This document shows positions 51,968-60,689 of a stretch of 64,000 nucleotides of DNA, in pieces. This DNA comes from Pseudomonas silvicola (GTDB lineage Bacteria > Pseudomonadota > Gammaproteobacteria > Pseudomonadales > Pseudomonadaceae). Under the pieces are notes generated by a model. That model did no database searches. It was given only the letters and a program-made list of their open reading frames with translations, and was not told the origin of the DNA. The position numbers and the translations under genes were made by a program. Each line of letters opens with the position of its first letter. The first letter of the stretch is position 1. Location of the stretch: the NCBI RefSeq assembly GCF_026651855.1, contig NZ_CP093280.1, forward strand, positions 6,408,501 through 6,472,500, read 5' to 3'.

Positions 51968-53059
51968 ATGCAAGCGTTTCGATTCTGGCCGGACGTCCTC
52001 GCCGATCCCCTTTCACCGGCGATGGTGTTCGATATCGGCGGCACCTGGTTCCGCTCCGCGCACTTCAGCCCTGGCCTGCCACTGGCCCAGGTGCAACACC
52101 ATCCGGCGCTGAGTTTTCACAGTGACCGCCAGGCCAGCGCGGCCTCACTCAAGGAAGGGTTGCTCGCCTACCTGGTCGACACTGCGCTGGCGCACGGTGC
52201 GCGCCGCTGCGGTGTGTCCCTGGGGGCGGCGATGGACGCCCGCAGCGGCCAGGTATATGGCTCCGGGCCGTTATGGGGTAGCGATTGTGGCGGGCTTGAC
52301 CTGCCAGGCGAGTTGGCACGGCGTACCCCTGGCGTGCGCTGGCACGTGGCCAATGACGTGACCTGCGCCCTGCTGCACTACGCCAGCCAACTGGCGCCGC
52401 AATCACCGCCACTGCGCAAGGTGATGCTGATCACGGTCAGCACGGGCATTGCCTGTCGCACCCTGGACTTGCGCACCGGCGAGGTACCCGTGGACAGCTT
52501 CGGCCTGCAGGGCGAAATTGGCCACCTGCCGGTGGCGCCGGCACAGTGGGCACCACGCCGTACCCTGGACCTGTGCTGCGACTGTGGCGGGCGCAACCAT
52601 CTGGCGGCGTTCAGTTCCGGCCGTGGCTTGCGCAACCTGCATCGGGCATTGCGCCAACACGTGCACCCGCTGTGGGCCGGGTCATTGCTCGGCCGCCTGC
52701 GCGCCGCGGGGGTTGAGCATGAAGCGGCCCTGGCCGACGCCCTGGATGCCCAAGACCCTTATGCCCTGACGCTGCTGCGCCTGGGCACCCGCGCCATGGC
52801 TGACACCCTGCGGTGCGCCTTGGCGCTGGACCCGGAGCTTGATCGGATCGTTCTGACCGGTGGCGTCAGCACCCACCTCGGCCAGCACTACCTGGATGCC
52901 CTGGCCACGCACTTTGACGAAGCCGGCCTGTACCTGACGAGCACGTTCGACCCCGGCTACATCATGAACCGTATTGTCATCGCCACGCCCGGCACCGCCG
53001 ATGGCCTGTACGGGGCCGGGTTGCAGATGAAGACAGCGGCACGGGAGTGGACGTCATGA
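51968..53059 (+). CDS. ROK-family kinase, likely cyclitol kinase (AcbM/ValC-type role)
   Basis: 363 residues with the ROK/glucokinase fold. The ATP-phosphate loop 'VFDIGGTWFRSA' is near residue 20, the catalytic 'VANDVTCALLHYAS' (Asp) near 125, and 'GEIGHLPVAPAQWAPRRTLD' leads to the zinc-type patch CCDCGGRNHLAAFSSGRGL. ROK-type kinases phosphorylate the C7 position of valiolone-type cyclitols in acarbose and validamycin pathways. Its place right after the cyclase supports that role; a plain sugar kinase is the alternative. The gene starts nine bases after the cyclase stop. Confidence 0.85.
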   Translation: MQAFRFWPDVLADPLSPAMVFDIGGTWFRSAHFSPGLPLAQVQHHPALSFHSDRQASAASLKEGLLAYLVDTALAHGARRCGVSLGAAMDARSGQVYGSGPLWGSDCGGLDLPGELARRTPGVRWHVANDVTCALLHYASQLAPQSPPLRKVMLITVSTGIACRTLDLRTGEVPVDSFGLQGEIGHLPVAPAQWAPRRTLDLCCDCGGRNHLAAFSSGRGLRNLHRALRQHVHPLWAGSLLGRLRAAGVEHEAALADALDAQDPYALTLLRLGTRAMADTLRCALALDPELDRIVLTGGVSTHLGQHYLDALATHFDEAGLYLTSTFDPGYIMNRIVIATPGTADGLYGAGLQMKTAAREWTS

Positions 53060-54222
53060 TCACCCACCCCCTGGCCATTGTTCACCAGGCCTCGCACGTG
53101 TCCTTGCGTGAACGCCCGCTGCCGATGCTGCATGACGGCGACCTGCTGGTGGCCCCCTTGCTGGCAGGCCTGTGTGGCACCGACTTGCAGGTGCTGCGCG
53201 GTGAGCGCCATGACCCGGCCGTGGTACTGGGCCACGAAGGCGTGGCCCGGATCATCGCCTGTGGCCAGGGGGCGGCCGCCCACTGGCAGCCGGGCCAGCA
53301 CGTGATCCTCAACCCTACCCACCCCCACGACCCCAGCCTGCTGCTCGGCCACCTGCAGGACGGCCTGTTCCAGCAACGCCTGCGGGTACCCGCGGCGATG
53401 GTCGAGGCCGGCCTGGTGATACCGCTGCCGGTTGACTTGCCTGCGCCGCTGGCAGCCTTGATAGAACCACTGGCCAGCGTGATCCACGGTTTGCAACTGA
53501 TGGCGCGGCATAAACGCCCCGGCCCCCTGCTGGTGTACGGCGATGGCACCATCGGCCACCTTGTCGCACGCTGCGCCCGGGCCCTGCTGGGCGCCGACAG
53601 CCCTGTACTGTTGATCCACAACAGCCTCAGCGGCCTGCGGTGGAGTCAGCAGCATGCTCTGGCCGAAACCCGTTGCGTGCTGCGTGACGACCCGGGGCTG
53701 GACGCGCGCTTGCGCGACTGCGGCGCCACCGCGGCGTTGTTGGCCACCCCCCGCAACGCCACACTGCGCTGCCTGGAGCACGCCCTGGACTACCTGGCCA
53801 GCGACGCCGTCATTGACCTGCTGGGCGGCGTGCCGGCCGCCAGCCACCTGCCAGCGTTGCCCGAGGTCGAGGACCTGGCTGGCGTGCGCGCGCTCAACTG
53901 CGGTGGCCAGCCCCTGGAAGGCGCCTTCGTGCACACGCGGGATCGCTGGCGCCGAGCGCGGGTGCTGTTTGGCCACCGCGGGGTAGCCACCCGCCATCTG
54001 GTGGACAGTTGCGCCTGGCTGGCGCGCCAACCCGGGCTGTTCATGCCCCTGGTCACGCACCATGTCGCCCTGGAGGCAGCCGCCCGCCTGATGCAGCAGA
54101 TCGCCAACGGCCACGGCCGACACCTGGATGGGCGCCGTTTCGTCAAAGTCGCCATGACCATCAATCCGTGCCCGGCGGTGCTGCGGGCTACCACGCTGGA
54201 GCCTTCGCCATGCAGCCCGTGA
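53056..54222 (+). CDS. Medium-chain alcohol dehydrogenase-like protein lacking the structural zinc loop
   Basis: 388 residues. Catalytic zinc motifs 'GLCGTDLQVLRGERH' and 'GHEGVARIIACGQGAA' are kept, and 'GPLLVYGDGTIGHLVARCAR' is a Rossmann dinucleotide site. The stretch where the four-Cys structural zinc loop should be ('NPTHPHDPSLLLGHLQDGLF') contains no cysteine. ATG 53056 overlaps the kinase stop (ATGA) and follows GGGAG. In the acarbose pathway a zinc-ADH-like AcbL acts on a C7-cyclitol phosphate; a like role is suggested by context, not proven. Confidence 0.85.
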   Translation: MITHPLAIVHQASHVSLRERPLPMLHDGDLLVAPLLAGLCGTDLQVLRGERHDPAVVLGHEGVARIIACGQGAAAHWQPGQHVILNPTHPHDPSLLLGHLQDGLFQQRLRVPAAMVEAGLVIPLPVDLPAPLAALIEPLASVIHGLQLMARHKRPGPLLVYGDGTIGHLVARCARALLGADSPVLLIHNSLSGLRWSQQHALAETRCVLRDDPGLDARLRDCGATAALLATPRNATLRCLEHALDYLASDAVIDLLGGVPAASHLPALPEVEDLAGVRALNCGGQPLEGAFVHTRDRWRRARVLFGHRGVATRHLVDSCAWLARQPGLFMPLVTHHVALEAAARLMQQIANGHGRHLDGRRFVKVAMTINPCPAVLRATTLEPSPCSP

Positions 54223-54977
54223 ACAACGATGCGCCCTGTGTCTTCGTGGTGGGAGGCTCGGCCGGCATCGGCCGTGCCATTGCCAAGGCCCTGCTCGCCG
54301 AAGGGGCCCAGGTCGTTATTTTCAGCCGTTCCGACCCTTTGGGGCTGCCGGGCCTGGAAGGCGCACACTGGTGGCCGCTGGACCTGACGCGCAGCGATGA
54401 CAGTCGGCGCGAGCTGGCACATGCCGTCACCCGCTTCGGCCCACGGCTGACGGCCGTGTTCTACAGCGCGGTTGCCTATGGTTCAGGACGGGCACCCTTG
54501 CTGGACGTACCCGAAAGCCAATGGCGGGATCAACTGGCCACCAACCTGAACGGCCTCTGGCAGACCCTGGCCGCGACGTTGCCGGCTTTGCTCGCGCGCG
54601 CCCCCGGACTGTTCGTGGGGCTGTCTTCAGAAGTGGTCTACAACGCCGGCCCACTGCGCGCCGGCTATGCCGCGACCAAGGCCGCCGCCTCCAGCCTGCT
54701 GCATTCAGTGGCGCAGGAATACCCCGAATCCCAGCTGCGCGTGGTGCAATTGCTGCCGGCGGGCATGGTCGACACCCCCGGCATACGCCGGCGCCGCGAT
54801 GCCTGCTTCGACTACAGCAGCTACATGAGCAGCACCTGTTTCCAGGACGTAGCCGTTCAGTTGTATCGCACCCTGGGGGGCGGCGCTCATGGTCGCGCGT
54901 TGGTGGTGGATGCCAAGGGGCAGGTTCACGACGTCAGCCATCAGCTACCCGGCTCACAAAGCCGGCAGTCGACATGA
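54210..54977 (+). CDS. Short-chain dehydrogenase/reductase
   Basis: 255-residue SDR. Cofactor site 'VFVVGGSAGIGRAIAKALLA' (TGxxxGIG-type, with GG in place of TG), the 'YSAVAYGSG' segment (NAG-like), the catalytic Ser in GLSSEVVYN and Tyr/Lys in YAATKAAAS. Its start overlaps the ADH gene by 13 bases and its stop overlaps the next gene. It is probably the reductase of the C7-cyclitol branch (compare AcbN). Cytoplasmic. Confidence 0.87.
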   Translation: MQPVNNDAPCVFVVGGSAGIGRAIAKALLAEGAQVVIFSRSDPLGLPGLEGAHWWPLDLTRSDDSRRELAHAVTRFGPRLTAVFYSAVAYGSGRAPLLDVPESQWRDQLATNLNGLWQTLAATLPALLARAPGLFVGLSSEVVYNAGPLRAGYAATKAAASSLLHSVAQEYPESQLRVVQLLPAGMVDTPGIRRRRDACFDYSSYMSSTCFQDVAVQLYRTLGGGAHGRALVVDAKGQVHDVSHQLPGSQSRQST

Positions 54978-55738
54978 GCGGGCCCGTGCCTCTCGGGCTG
55001 GTGGATTGGCGCCTGCCGGTCAGCGGTGCCGGCGCCGTGACCTTGGCCGCGAGCCTGGGCGTGGGCCGCCTGCAGGTGGATGTGGGCGGCCCAGGCCGCA
55101 CGCCGGTGTTGGCGCCAGAGCTGCCTGCACTGCTGCGGGCCTGCCGCGACCACCAGGTCGGCATCGATGCCGTCGCCTGTAACCGCCTCAACGACCTGGG
55201 GTTGCATGGCCTGGCCCACGCCGCGCGGGTCAGGCAGACCCTGACGGAGGCCGTGCACCTGGCCCATGCCCTGGGTGCGCCGATGATTCTGGTGCCTGGT
55301 TTTCGCCTGAGCCGTATCCGCACGGCCGAGCACCTGCGCGCCAGCAGCCGGCAATTGGCTTTTGCCTGTGACCTGGCCCACGCCCGCGGGCTGGAGGTGG
55401 CCTATGAAAGCGACCTGGATGCCGCCACTACCCTGCACCTGATTCGCGAGGTAGGCAGACGCAACTTCACCCTGCTGCTGGACCCCGGCAACCTCGCCCA
55501 GGCCGGCCATGTCCTGCCCGCGCTGCTCAGGACCCTGGCAGGCCACTGGTGCCCCCAGGTACACATCAAAGGTGGATGGCCCGACACCGCCCAGCGGCGG
55601 CAACTGCTTGCCAGCCTGCAACGACCCGCCGCGAACTGCTGTTTTTACCTGGAAAACGACTACCGCCAGGGCATCGCTCACCTGCCAGCCGACCTGCGTC
55701 AACTGCACGCGCTGTTCAACCACCCCGAGATCGACTGA
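54974..55738 (+). CDS. TIM-barrel sugar phosphate isomerase/epimerase, last gene of the operon
   Basis: 254 residues of the xylose-isomerase-like fold. Strand ends with metal-ligand-type residues are seen: 'GLEVAYESDLDAATTLHLIR' (Glu), 'NFTLLLDPGNLAQAGHVL' (Asp), 'PQVHIKGGWPDTAQ' (His) and 'NCCFYLENDYRQG' (Glu). The ATG overlaps the SDR stop. An epimerase acting on a C7-cyclitol phosphate would complete the cyclase-kinase-ADH-SDR set; homology to AcbO could not be checked. Alternatively it isomerises a ketose. Confidence 0.8.
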   Translation: MSGPVPLGLVDWRLPVSGAGAVTLAASLGVGRLQVDVGGPGRTPVLAPELPALLRACRDHQVGIDAVACNRLNDLGLHGLAHAARVRQTLTEAVHLAHALGAPMILVPGFRLSRIRTAEHLRASSRQLAFACDLAHARGLEVAYESDLDAATTLHLIREVGRRNFTLLLDPGNLAQAGHVLPALLRTLAGHWCPQVHIKGGWPDTAQRRQLLASLQRPAANCCFYLENDYRQGIAHLPADLRQLHALFNHPEID

Positions 55739-55808
55739 CATGCCTGTGGCCCTGACCGTAGCGGGTTGATAGTGACGGGCCGCACCGCAGGAACCTTGGA
55801 CCTGAGCA

Positions 55809-56222
55809 TCACCCTCGGCACGCCAGGGGAGCCTCGCTCTCGAGGTTCTGGTTGGCCACCGGTACCACATCAACCTGGCCCAGGTCACTCAGATACTGGT
55901 CAATGATGCCCAGCGCCCGCCGTTGCTCCTGTATCGCATCGAGCACCTGCCGGCGCTGTTCATGCAGCGCCTTCACCAAAGGGGAACAGGGGTGGGCCGG
56001 CGGCGTCTCGCCCAGCAGCGGCGGAAGGATCTGGCGGATGACCTCAAGCGTCATTCCGGTGGCCTGCAACGCGCTGATTTGGGCGAGCCGCAGCTGGTCG
56101 GCGCGGCGGTAATCACGATAGCCCGATGCCTTGCGTACGGGCCGCAGCAACCCCTGGTCCTCGTAGTAGCGCAGCATCCGGGGGCTGATTCCGCTCTGGC
56201 GAGCCAATTCGCTGATCAGCAC
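55809..56222 (-). CDS. MerR family transcriptional regulator
   Basis: About 137 residues. N-terminal winged helix 'VLISELARQSGISPRMLRYY', 'EDQGLLRPVRKASGYRDYRR', followed by 'LRLAQISALQATGMTLEVIR' and a coiled-coil helix ('HEQRRQVLDAIQEQRRALGI'). I chose the GTG at 56222 because GAGGAG lies five bases before it. No Cys cluster for a metal is visible, so it may sense redox or a small ligand. It points away from the cyclitol operon and toward the convergent end. Confidence 0.85.
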   Translation of the reverse strand: MLISELARQSGISPRMLRYYEDQGLLRPVRKASGYRDYRRADQLRLAQISALQATGMTLEVIRQILPPLLGETPPAHPCSPLVKALHEQRRQVLDAIQEQRRALGIIDQYLSDLGQVDVVPVANQNLESEAPLACRG

Positions 56223-56331
56223 ACGCACTCCTCGCGCTACTTTTTCTCGATCGGCCCTGGGCAGCCGGGGACAACGAGGTTCCCGGTTGCACCCTAAGGG
56301 TTGAACTCCCAAGACGGGCGCCTGGCCATCG

Positions 56332-57225
56332 CTACCGGGCCAGCCACCCCAGCAGGTCATGGTGGCTGGGGCGCCAGCCCAGCTCGCGGGCACGGTCGGC
56401 GCAGACGCGGATGTTGGAGCCCAGCCCGTATTCGGCTTCCTGGGGGTCATCGAAGCAGCACTCCCTGAGCAGGTACGCCATGGATTTCGACTGCGCGGGT
56501 GCAGCGAAACCCAGCTTATTGCCCAGCATCTGAGCCAGGTCCTTCATGGCTACCTCACCATTTTCGGCAAACAGGAAGGTACCGGCGGGGGCCTCGTCGA
56601 TCATCAGCAGGCACAGGCTGACCAGGTCCTGAATATGCACATGGCCGGTACGGTTCTCGCCACTGCCGGCATACACCGCCACCCCGTGCTTGCGCGCCAG
56701 GGCCTGCAGCAAGGGAATCTGGATGGACTGCTTGCGCACGCCCAGGCCCTCCCCGTAAACCAGCGTCGGGCACACCACCAGCGTATGCACCTTGTCGCGG
56801 GCAGCATCCTGAAGCGCATGGTCGATGGCCACGCGGCCGACTTTCTCCAGGCGTGGCTGTGGCTGGTTGGCCTCGGTCCAGCACTGATCGCTGAAGGCAC
56901 CGCCCGCCCGATCGCCAATCACACTGGCACCGCTGACGTGCAATAACCGGGTTGGGGTGCCCTTCAGGGCCCCCAGTAAAGTACTTACCACATAGGCGTT
57001 GTCGGCATCCGCAGCGTTGACGACCACATCGGCGTCCTGCGCCTGGCGCGCCACGATGTCGGTGTCATAAAGGCTTCCCAGCACAGGAATCACACCCAGG
57101 TGACCCAATTCCCTGATGTGAGTATTGGAGCGTACCAGGCCGCGCACTTCATACCCTTGCTTGAGCAGGGCAACGGCCAGCGACCCCCCGATGTACCCTG
57201 TCACACCAGTTACAAACGCTTTCAT
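56332..57225 (-). CDS. NAD-dependent epimerase/dehydratase family protein
   Basis: 297 residues, extended SDR. N-terminal 'FVTGVTGYIGGSLAVALLKQ' (GxxGYIGG), then 'DADVVVNAADADNAYVVSTL' and 'VVCPTLVYGEGLGVRKQSIQ' with the conserved proline-loop; the usual YxxxK is not obvious, which is common in the NmrA-like/atypical subgroup. ATG 57225 follows CAGGAG. It is divergent from a LysR gene with a 123-bp gap and is its likely target. Substrate unknown. Confidence 0.85.
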   Translation of the reverse strand: MKAFVTGVTGYIGGSLAVALLKQGYEVRGLVRSNTHIRELGHLGVIPVLGSLYDTDIVARQAQDADVVVNAADADNAYVVSTLLGALKGTPTRLLHVSGASVIGDRAGGAFSDQCWTEANQPQPRLEKVGRVAIDHALQDAARDKVHTLVVCPTLVYGEGLGVRKQSIQIPLLQALARKHGVAVYAGSGENRTGHVHIQDLVSLCLLMIDEAPAGTFLFAENGEVAMKDLAQMLGNKLGFAAPAQSKSMAYLLRECCFDDPQEAEYGLGSNIRVCADRARELGWRPSHHDLLGWLAR

Positions 57226-57348
57226 TGGCGACAACTCCTGTGTCAATTGGCATGCGGCTCGTATCAAGACTAGTCGGTTCGTCATTACGGAGAAAGTCAG
57301 CTATGGTTCCAGTCTGTACGGTCATCCATGTCCGCAATAGGAGCGTTC

Positions 57349-58224
57349 ATGCTGGAATCTGTCGCGGCCATCTCGGTATTCGTACAAGTCGCGGAGGTAC
57401 ACAGCTTCGTCGCCGCCGGGCGTGCCCTGGGGGTCTCGGCCTCAGCGGTGGGCAAGCGCATCGCGCGCCTTGAGGAAAACCTCGGCGTTCCCTTGTTCAA
57501 GCGCACCACCCGCAGCCTGTCGCTGACGGCTGATGGCGAGCGGCTGCTGGAACGCAGCCGCCGCATCATCGAAGAGTTCGAATGCCTGACCAGCGAAGTG
57601 GCGCAGTCGGCGCAGCAGCCGCGTGGGCGCTTGAAGGTAACGGTGGCACCCATCAGCGATCGGCTGGTCGACATGATGGCCAGCTTCAGCCGCCAGTACC
57701 CTGAGATCGAGCTGGAGATTCAGTACACCGATCGTCTGGTCGACCTGGTCGAGGGGGATTTCGACATGGCGATCCGCGTCGGTGAGATCAGCGACAGCAA
57801 CCTGCGCAGCCACTGGCTCGGTGACTTCACTCGGCTGATCGTCGCGTCGCCCCAGTACCTGCTGGAGCATGGCACGCCAACGAGCGTGGCGGCGTTGTCC
57901 GGGCACAAGTTGCTGCACTATCGCCAACCCAAGAGCGGCAAGATAGAGCCCTGGCCGCTGACGCTAGCGCACGGGGCGGAACTGCCTGTCACGCTGATCT
58001 GCAATGACATGGCTGCGCGCATCGATTTTGCCATCAAGGGCCTTGCCCTCGCCTGCCTGCCCGACCTGGTGATTCGCGAACCCTTGGCGGACGGGCGCCT
58101 GGTGCCGCTGCACCTGAACGCGGCCACCACACGCTACCCCATTTACGCCATCTGGCCTCACTCGCGCATGTACACCGCCCGCTTTGGTGCCCTGTTGACG
58201 TTCATCAAGACGCTTCAACTGTAG
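57349..58224 (+). CDS. LysR family transcriptional regulator
   Basis: 291 residues. Winged HTH 'AEVHSFVAAGRALGVSASAV', 'GKRIARLEENLGVPLFKRTT', followed by the LysR ligand-binding domain ('GRLKVTVAPISDRLVDMMAS', 'ELEIQYTDRLVDLVEGDFDM', 'KGLALACLPDLVIREPLADG'). The ATG at 57349 follows AGGAG by five bases. It probably controls the divergent epimerase gene. Confidence 0.92.
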   Translation: MLESVAAISVFVQVAEVHSFVAAGRALGVSASAVGKRIARLEENLGVPLFKRTTRSLSLTADGERLLERSRRIIEEFECLTSEVAQSAQQPRGRLKVTVAPISDRLVDMMASFSRQYPEIELEIQYTDRLVDLVEGDFDMAIRVGEISDSNLRSHWLGDFTRLIVASPQYLLEHGTPTSVAALSGHKLLHYRQPKSGKIEPWPLTLAHGAELPVTLICNDMAARIDFAIKGLALACLPDLVIREPLADGRLVPLHLNAATTRYPIYAIWPHSRMYTARFGALLTFIKTLQL

Positions 58225-58227
58225 GCC

Positions 58228-59157
58228 TCAGCCGGGAATCGGCGTGGGCAGGGGCTGGCCATCGAAAAACGCCGACAGGTTGGCCAGGGTCAGGTCAGCC
58301 ATGGCCCGCCGCGTGGCCCAGGTGGCGCTGGCCATGTGCGGCGTCAGCAGGACATTGTCCAGCCCCAGCAGACCGGGGTGTGGCCGGGGCTCGTCCTCGA
58401 ACACGTCCAGCGCCGCCCCCGCCAGTTGCCGGGTGACCAGGGCCTGGACCAGCGCGGCCTCGTCCACCACACTGCCGCGCCCGACGTTGATCAGGTAACC
58501 CTGGGGGCCCAAAGCAGCCAGCACCGGGGCATCGACCAGGTGCAGGGTCTGCGCCCCGCCGCCCACCGCCACCACCAGGAAGTCGACCTCGGCTGCCAGT
58601 TGCCGAACGTCTGCGTGCCACGTGTAATCCACCGCCTGGCGAGTGCGGCCGCTGTACGCGATGCTCATGCCAAAGCCCTCGGCGCGGCGGGCGATGGCGC
58701 GGCCTATGCGCCCCAGGCCGATGATACCCAGGCGGGCGCCGCTGACCTTGCGGGTGAACGCGATGGGGCCGTCGGCCCAGCGGCCCTGGCGCACGAAGCG
58801 GTCGGCCGGCGCGGTGCCGCGGGCAATGCCCAGCAGCAGCGCCATGGCGAAGTCGGCGACATCGTCGGTCAGCACGTCCGGGGTGTGGGTCACGGCAATC
58901 ACGCGTTCGCGGGCGGCGGCCACATCCACGCCGTCGTAGCCCACACCGAACACCACGATGATCTTCAGTGCAGGCAGGCACGCCAGCAGCTCGCGGGTGA
59001 CCTTGGACTCACCGTTGGCCACCAGCGCGCGGATATGCGCCGCGCCCTCCCCCAGCCCGCTGCCTTGCTCGTCACTGTCCAGCACGGCGAAATCGGCGGA
59101 CAGGCGCTCGGTGAGCATGTCCGGGAGGCGAGCGATCTTAAGCACGTTTGCGTTCAT
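58228..59157 (-). CDS. D-2-hydroxyacid dehydrogenase (GhrB/2-ketogluconate-reductase-like)
   Basis: 309 residues. NAD(P) motif 'LGIIGLGRIGRAIARRAEGF', substrate Arg in 'LINVGRGSVVDEAALVQAL', Glu in 'GAALDVFEDEPRPHPGLL' and catalytic His in LTPHMASATW. Its start overlaps the MFS gene by 20 bases, so the pair is co-expressed. The family reduces glyoxylate, hydroxypyruvate or 2-ketogluconate. With GntP and the gluconate-type dehydrogenase elsewhere in the window, sugar-acid use is plausible. Confidence 0.9.
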   Translation of the reverse strand: MNANVLKIARLPDMLTERLSADFAVLDSDEQGSGLGEGAAHIRALVANGESKVTRELLACLPALKIIVVFGVGYDGVDVAAARERVIAVTHTPDVLTDDVADFAMALLLGIARGTAPADRFVRQGRWADGPIAFTRKVSGARLGIIGLGRIGRAIARRAEGFGMSIAYSGRTRQAVDYTWHADVRQLAAEVDFLVVAVGGGAQTLHLVDAPVLAALGPQGYLINVGRGSVVDEAALVQALVTRQLAGAALDVFEDEPRPHPGLLGLDNVLLTPHMASATWATRRAMADLTLANLSAFFDGQPLPTPIPG

Positions 59158-60472
59158 CAACTTTTCCTTGCACATGAATTGGCCCACGGACACGCTCGGC
59201 GCCCAGGTACACCCCCAGCATGCCGCCGACCAGCAAGGCGCAGGCCACCAGCAGCAAGGCGTAATCGTAGGTATGGGTGACGTCCTTGATCCAGCCCATC
59301 ACCGGCGGCAGGCCCAGCCCGGCGAGGTTGGCGATGGAGTTGATCAAGGCAATGGACACGGCTGCGGCTGGGCCCGACAGCGTTTCGGTAGTGGTGGCCC
59401 AGAACACCGGTGTCGCCGCCCAGTTCAGCGCCACGGCCAGCACCAGCAATGCATAGGCCAGGCCCTGGTTGCCGCACAGCACGGCCGTGCCGAGGACGAT
59501 GCCCGACACCAGCAAAGGCCCCCCCAAGTGCAGCGAACGCTCGCCACGCTGGTCTGAATGCCGACCATTCACGTACATGAACACGCATGCCAGCAGGAAG
59601 GGCAGCGCCGACATCAGGCTGACCACGAACGAGCCTTGCCCGGAAACCGACTGCACGATCAGTGGCAGGAACAGCGTGATGCCAATGGTACCGAAGGCCT
59701 GCAACAGCCAGAACAGGCTGAGCAACCACACCCGCGGGCTGCGAAAGGCCGCGTGCCACGCATCGTTGTGGGAAATCAAGGTGCCCGCCTGCTCGGCGGC
59801 AATGGTGCTCGATAGCCAGGCTTTCTGCGGTTCGTCGAGCCAGTGGGTGCTCTGGGGTGAATCCGGCAGGTAGCGCAGCACCACCACGCCGAGCACCGCG
59901 GCGGGAATGCCTTCGAGCAGGAACAGCCACCGCCAGCCGCTGACCGACCCCAGGCCATCCAGGTGCAGGAAAGCGCCGGACAAGGGCAAGCCGATCACCG
60001 ACGCCAGCGCCGCACCAATGTAAAAGAACGACATGGCCTTGGCGCGGTCGCTGCGCGGGTACCACTGGGACAGGTAATAGATGATCCCCGGGGTGAAACC
60101 GGCCTCGGCGGCGCCCAGCAGCAAGCGCATCACGTAGAGCTGGTTAGCCGTCTGCACCAGGCTCATGCCAGCGGCGACGATACCCCAGGTGATCATGATG
60201 CGGGCAATCCAGCGGCGCGCCCCGACCTTGGTCATGATCAGGCTGCTGGGTACTTCCAGCAGGATATAGGTGAGGAAGAACAGTCCCACGCCCAGGCCAT
60301 ACATGGCCGCCGACAACCCCAGCTCGGCGTTCATCTGCAGCGCCGCCACCGAAATGTTCGACTTGTCGATGTAGGCCACCATGTACAGCAGCATCAGGAA
60401 CGGGATCAGCTTGAGGTTCAGCTTGGCCATGGTACTGGCGTGCAAGCCGTCGTTCTGCGTCGGCTGGGTCAT
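59138..60472 (-). CDS. MFS transporter, anion:cation symporter (ACS) family
   Basis: 444 residues, twelve helices. Signature segments 'LIPFLMLLYMVAYIDKSNIS', 'LGVGLFFLTYILLEVPSSLI', 'GAAEAGFTPGIIYYLSQWYP' and 'RAKAMSFFYIGAALASVIGL' place it in the ACS branch (tartrate, phthalate, sugar-acid carriers). The ATG at 60472 is preceded by GAGAGAA. It shares an operon with the 2-hydroxyacid dehydrogenase, suggesting a hydroxy-acid substrate. Confidence 0.9.
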   Translation of the reverse strand: MTQPTQNDGLHASTMAKLNLKLIPFLMLLYMVAYIDKSNISVAALQMNAELGLSAAMYGLGVGLFFLTYILLEVPSSLIMTKVGARRWIARIMITWGIVAAGMSLVQTANQLYVMRLLLGAAEAGFTPGIIYYLSQWYPRSDRAKAMSFFYIGAALASVIGLPLSGAFLHLDGLGSVSGWRWLFLLEGIPAAVLGVVVLRYLPDSPQSTHWLDEPQKAWLSSTIAAEQAGTLISHNDAWHAAFRSPRVWLLSLFWLLQAFGTIGITLFLPLIVQSVSGQGSFVVSLMSALPFLLACVFMYVNGRHSDQRGERSLHLGGPLLVSGIVLGTAVLCGNQGLAYALLVLAVALNWAATPVFWATTTETLSGPAAAVSIALINSIANLAGLGLPPVMGWIKDVTHTYDYALLLVACALLVGGMLGVYLGAERVRGPIHVQGKVDERKRA

Positions 60473-60571
60473 GACGGTTCTCTCGTTATTGTCGTTATCG
60501 AGGGGCAACGGGTGCCCTTGCAGAGACCTTAAACCAGCTGGCGGCAAATATTCAACATGTGAATTCAAATC

Positions 60572-60583
60572 CCCATATATGGG
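60572..60583. promoter_or_regulatory. Perfect 12-bp palindrome in the MFS promoter region
   Basis: CCCATATATGGG is fully symmetric and lies 100 bp upstream of the MFS/dehydrogenase operon, next to another near-palindrome (TTCAACATGTGAA, 60551-60563). Likely operators of an unlinked regulator; this is by symmetry only. Confidence 0.4.
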
Positions 60584-60689
60584 ACGAACAACTGCCAACG
60601 TCGTCGCAGCGGACCTGGCCGCGTCGCCCCCGCCGCGCAACGCCAGATATGCCGCGTGGCAAAACGCGGCCAGATCCGCCGTACTGCCG

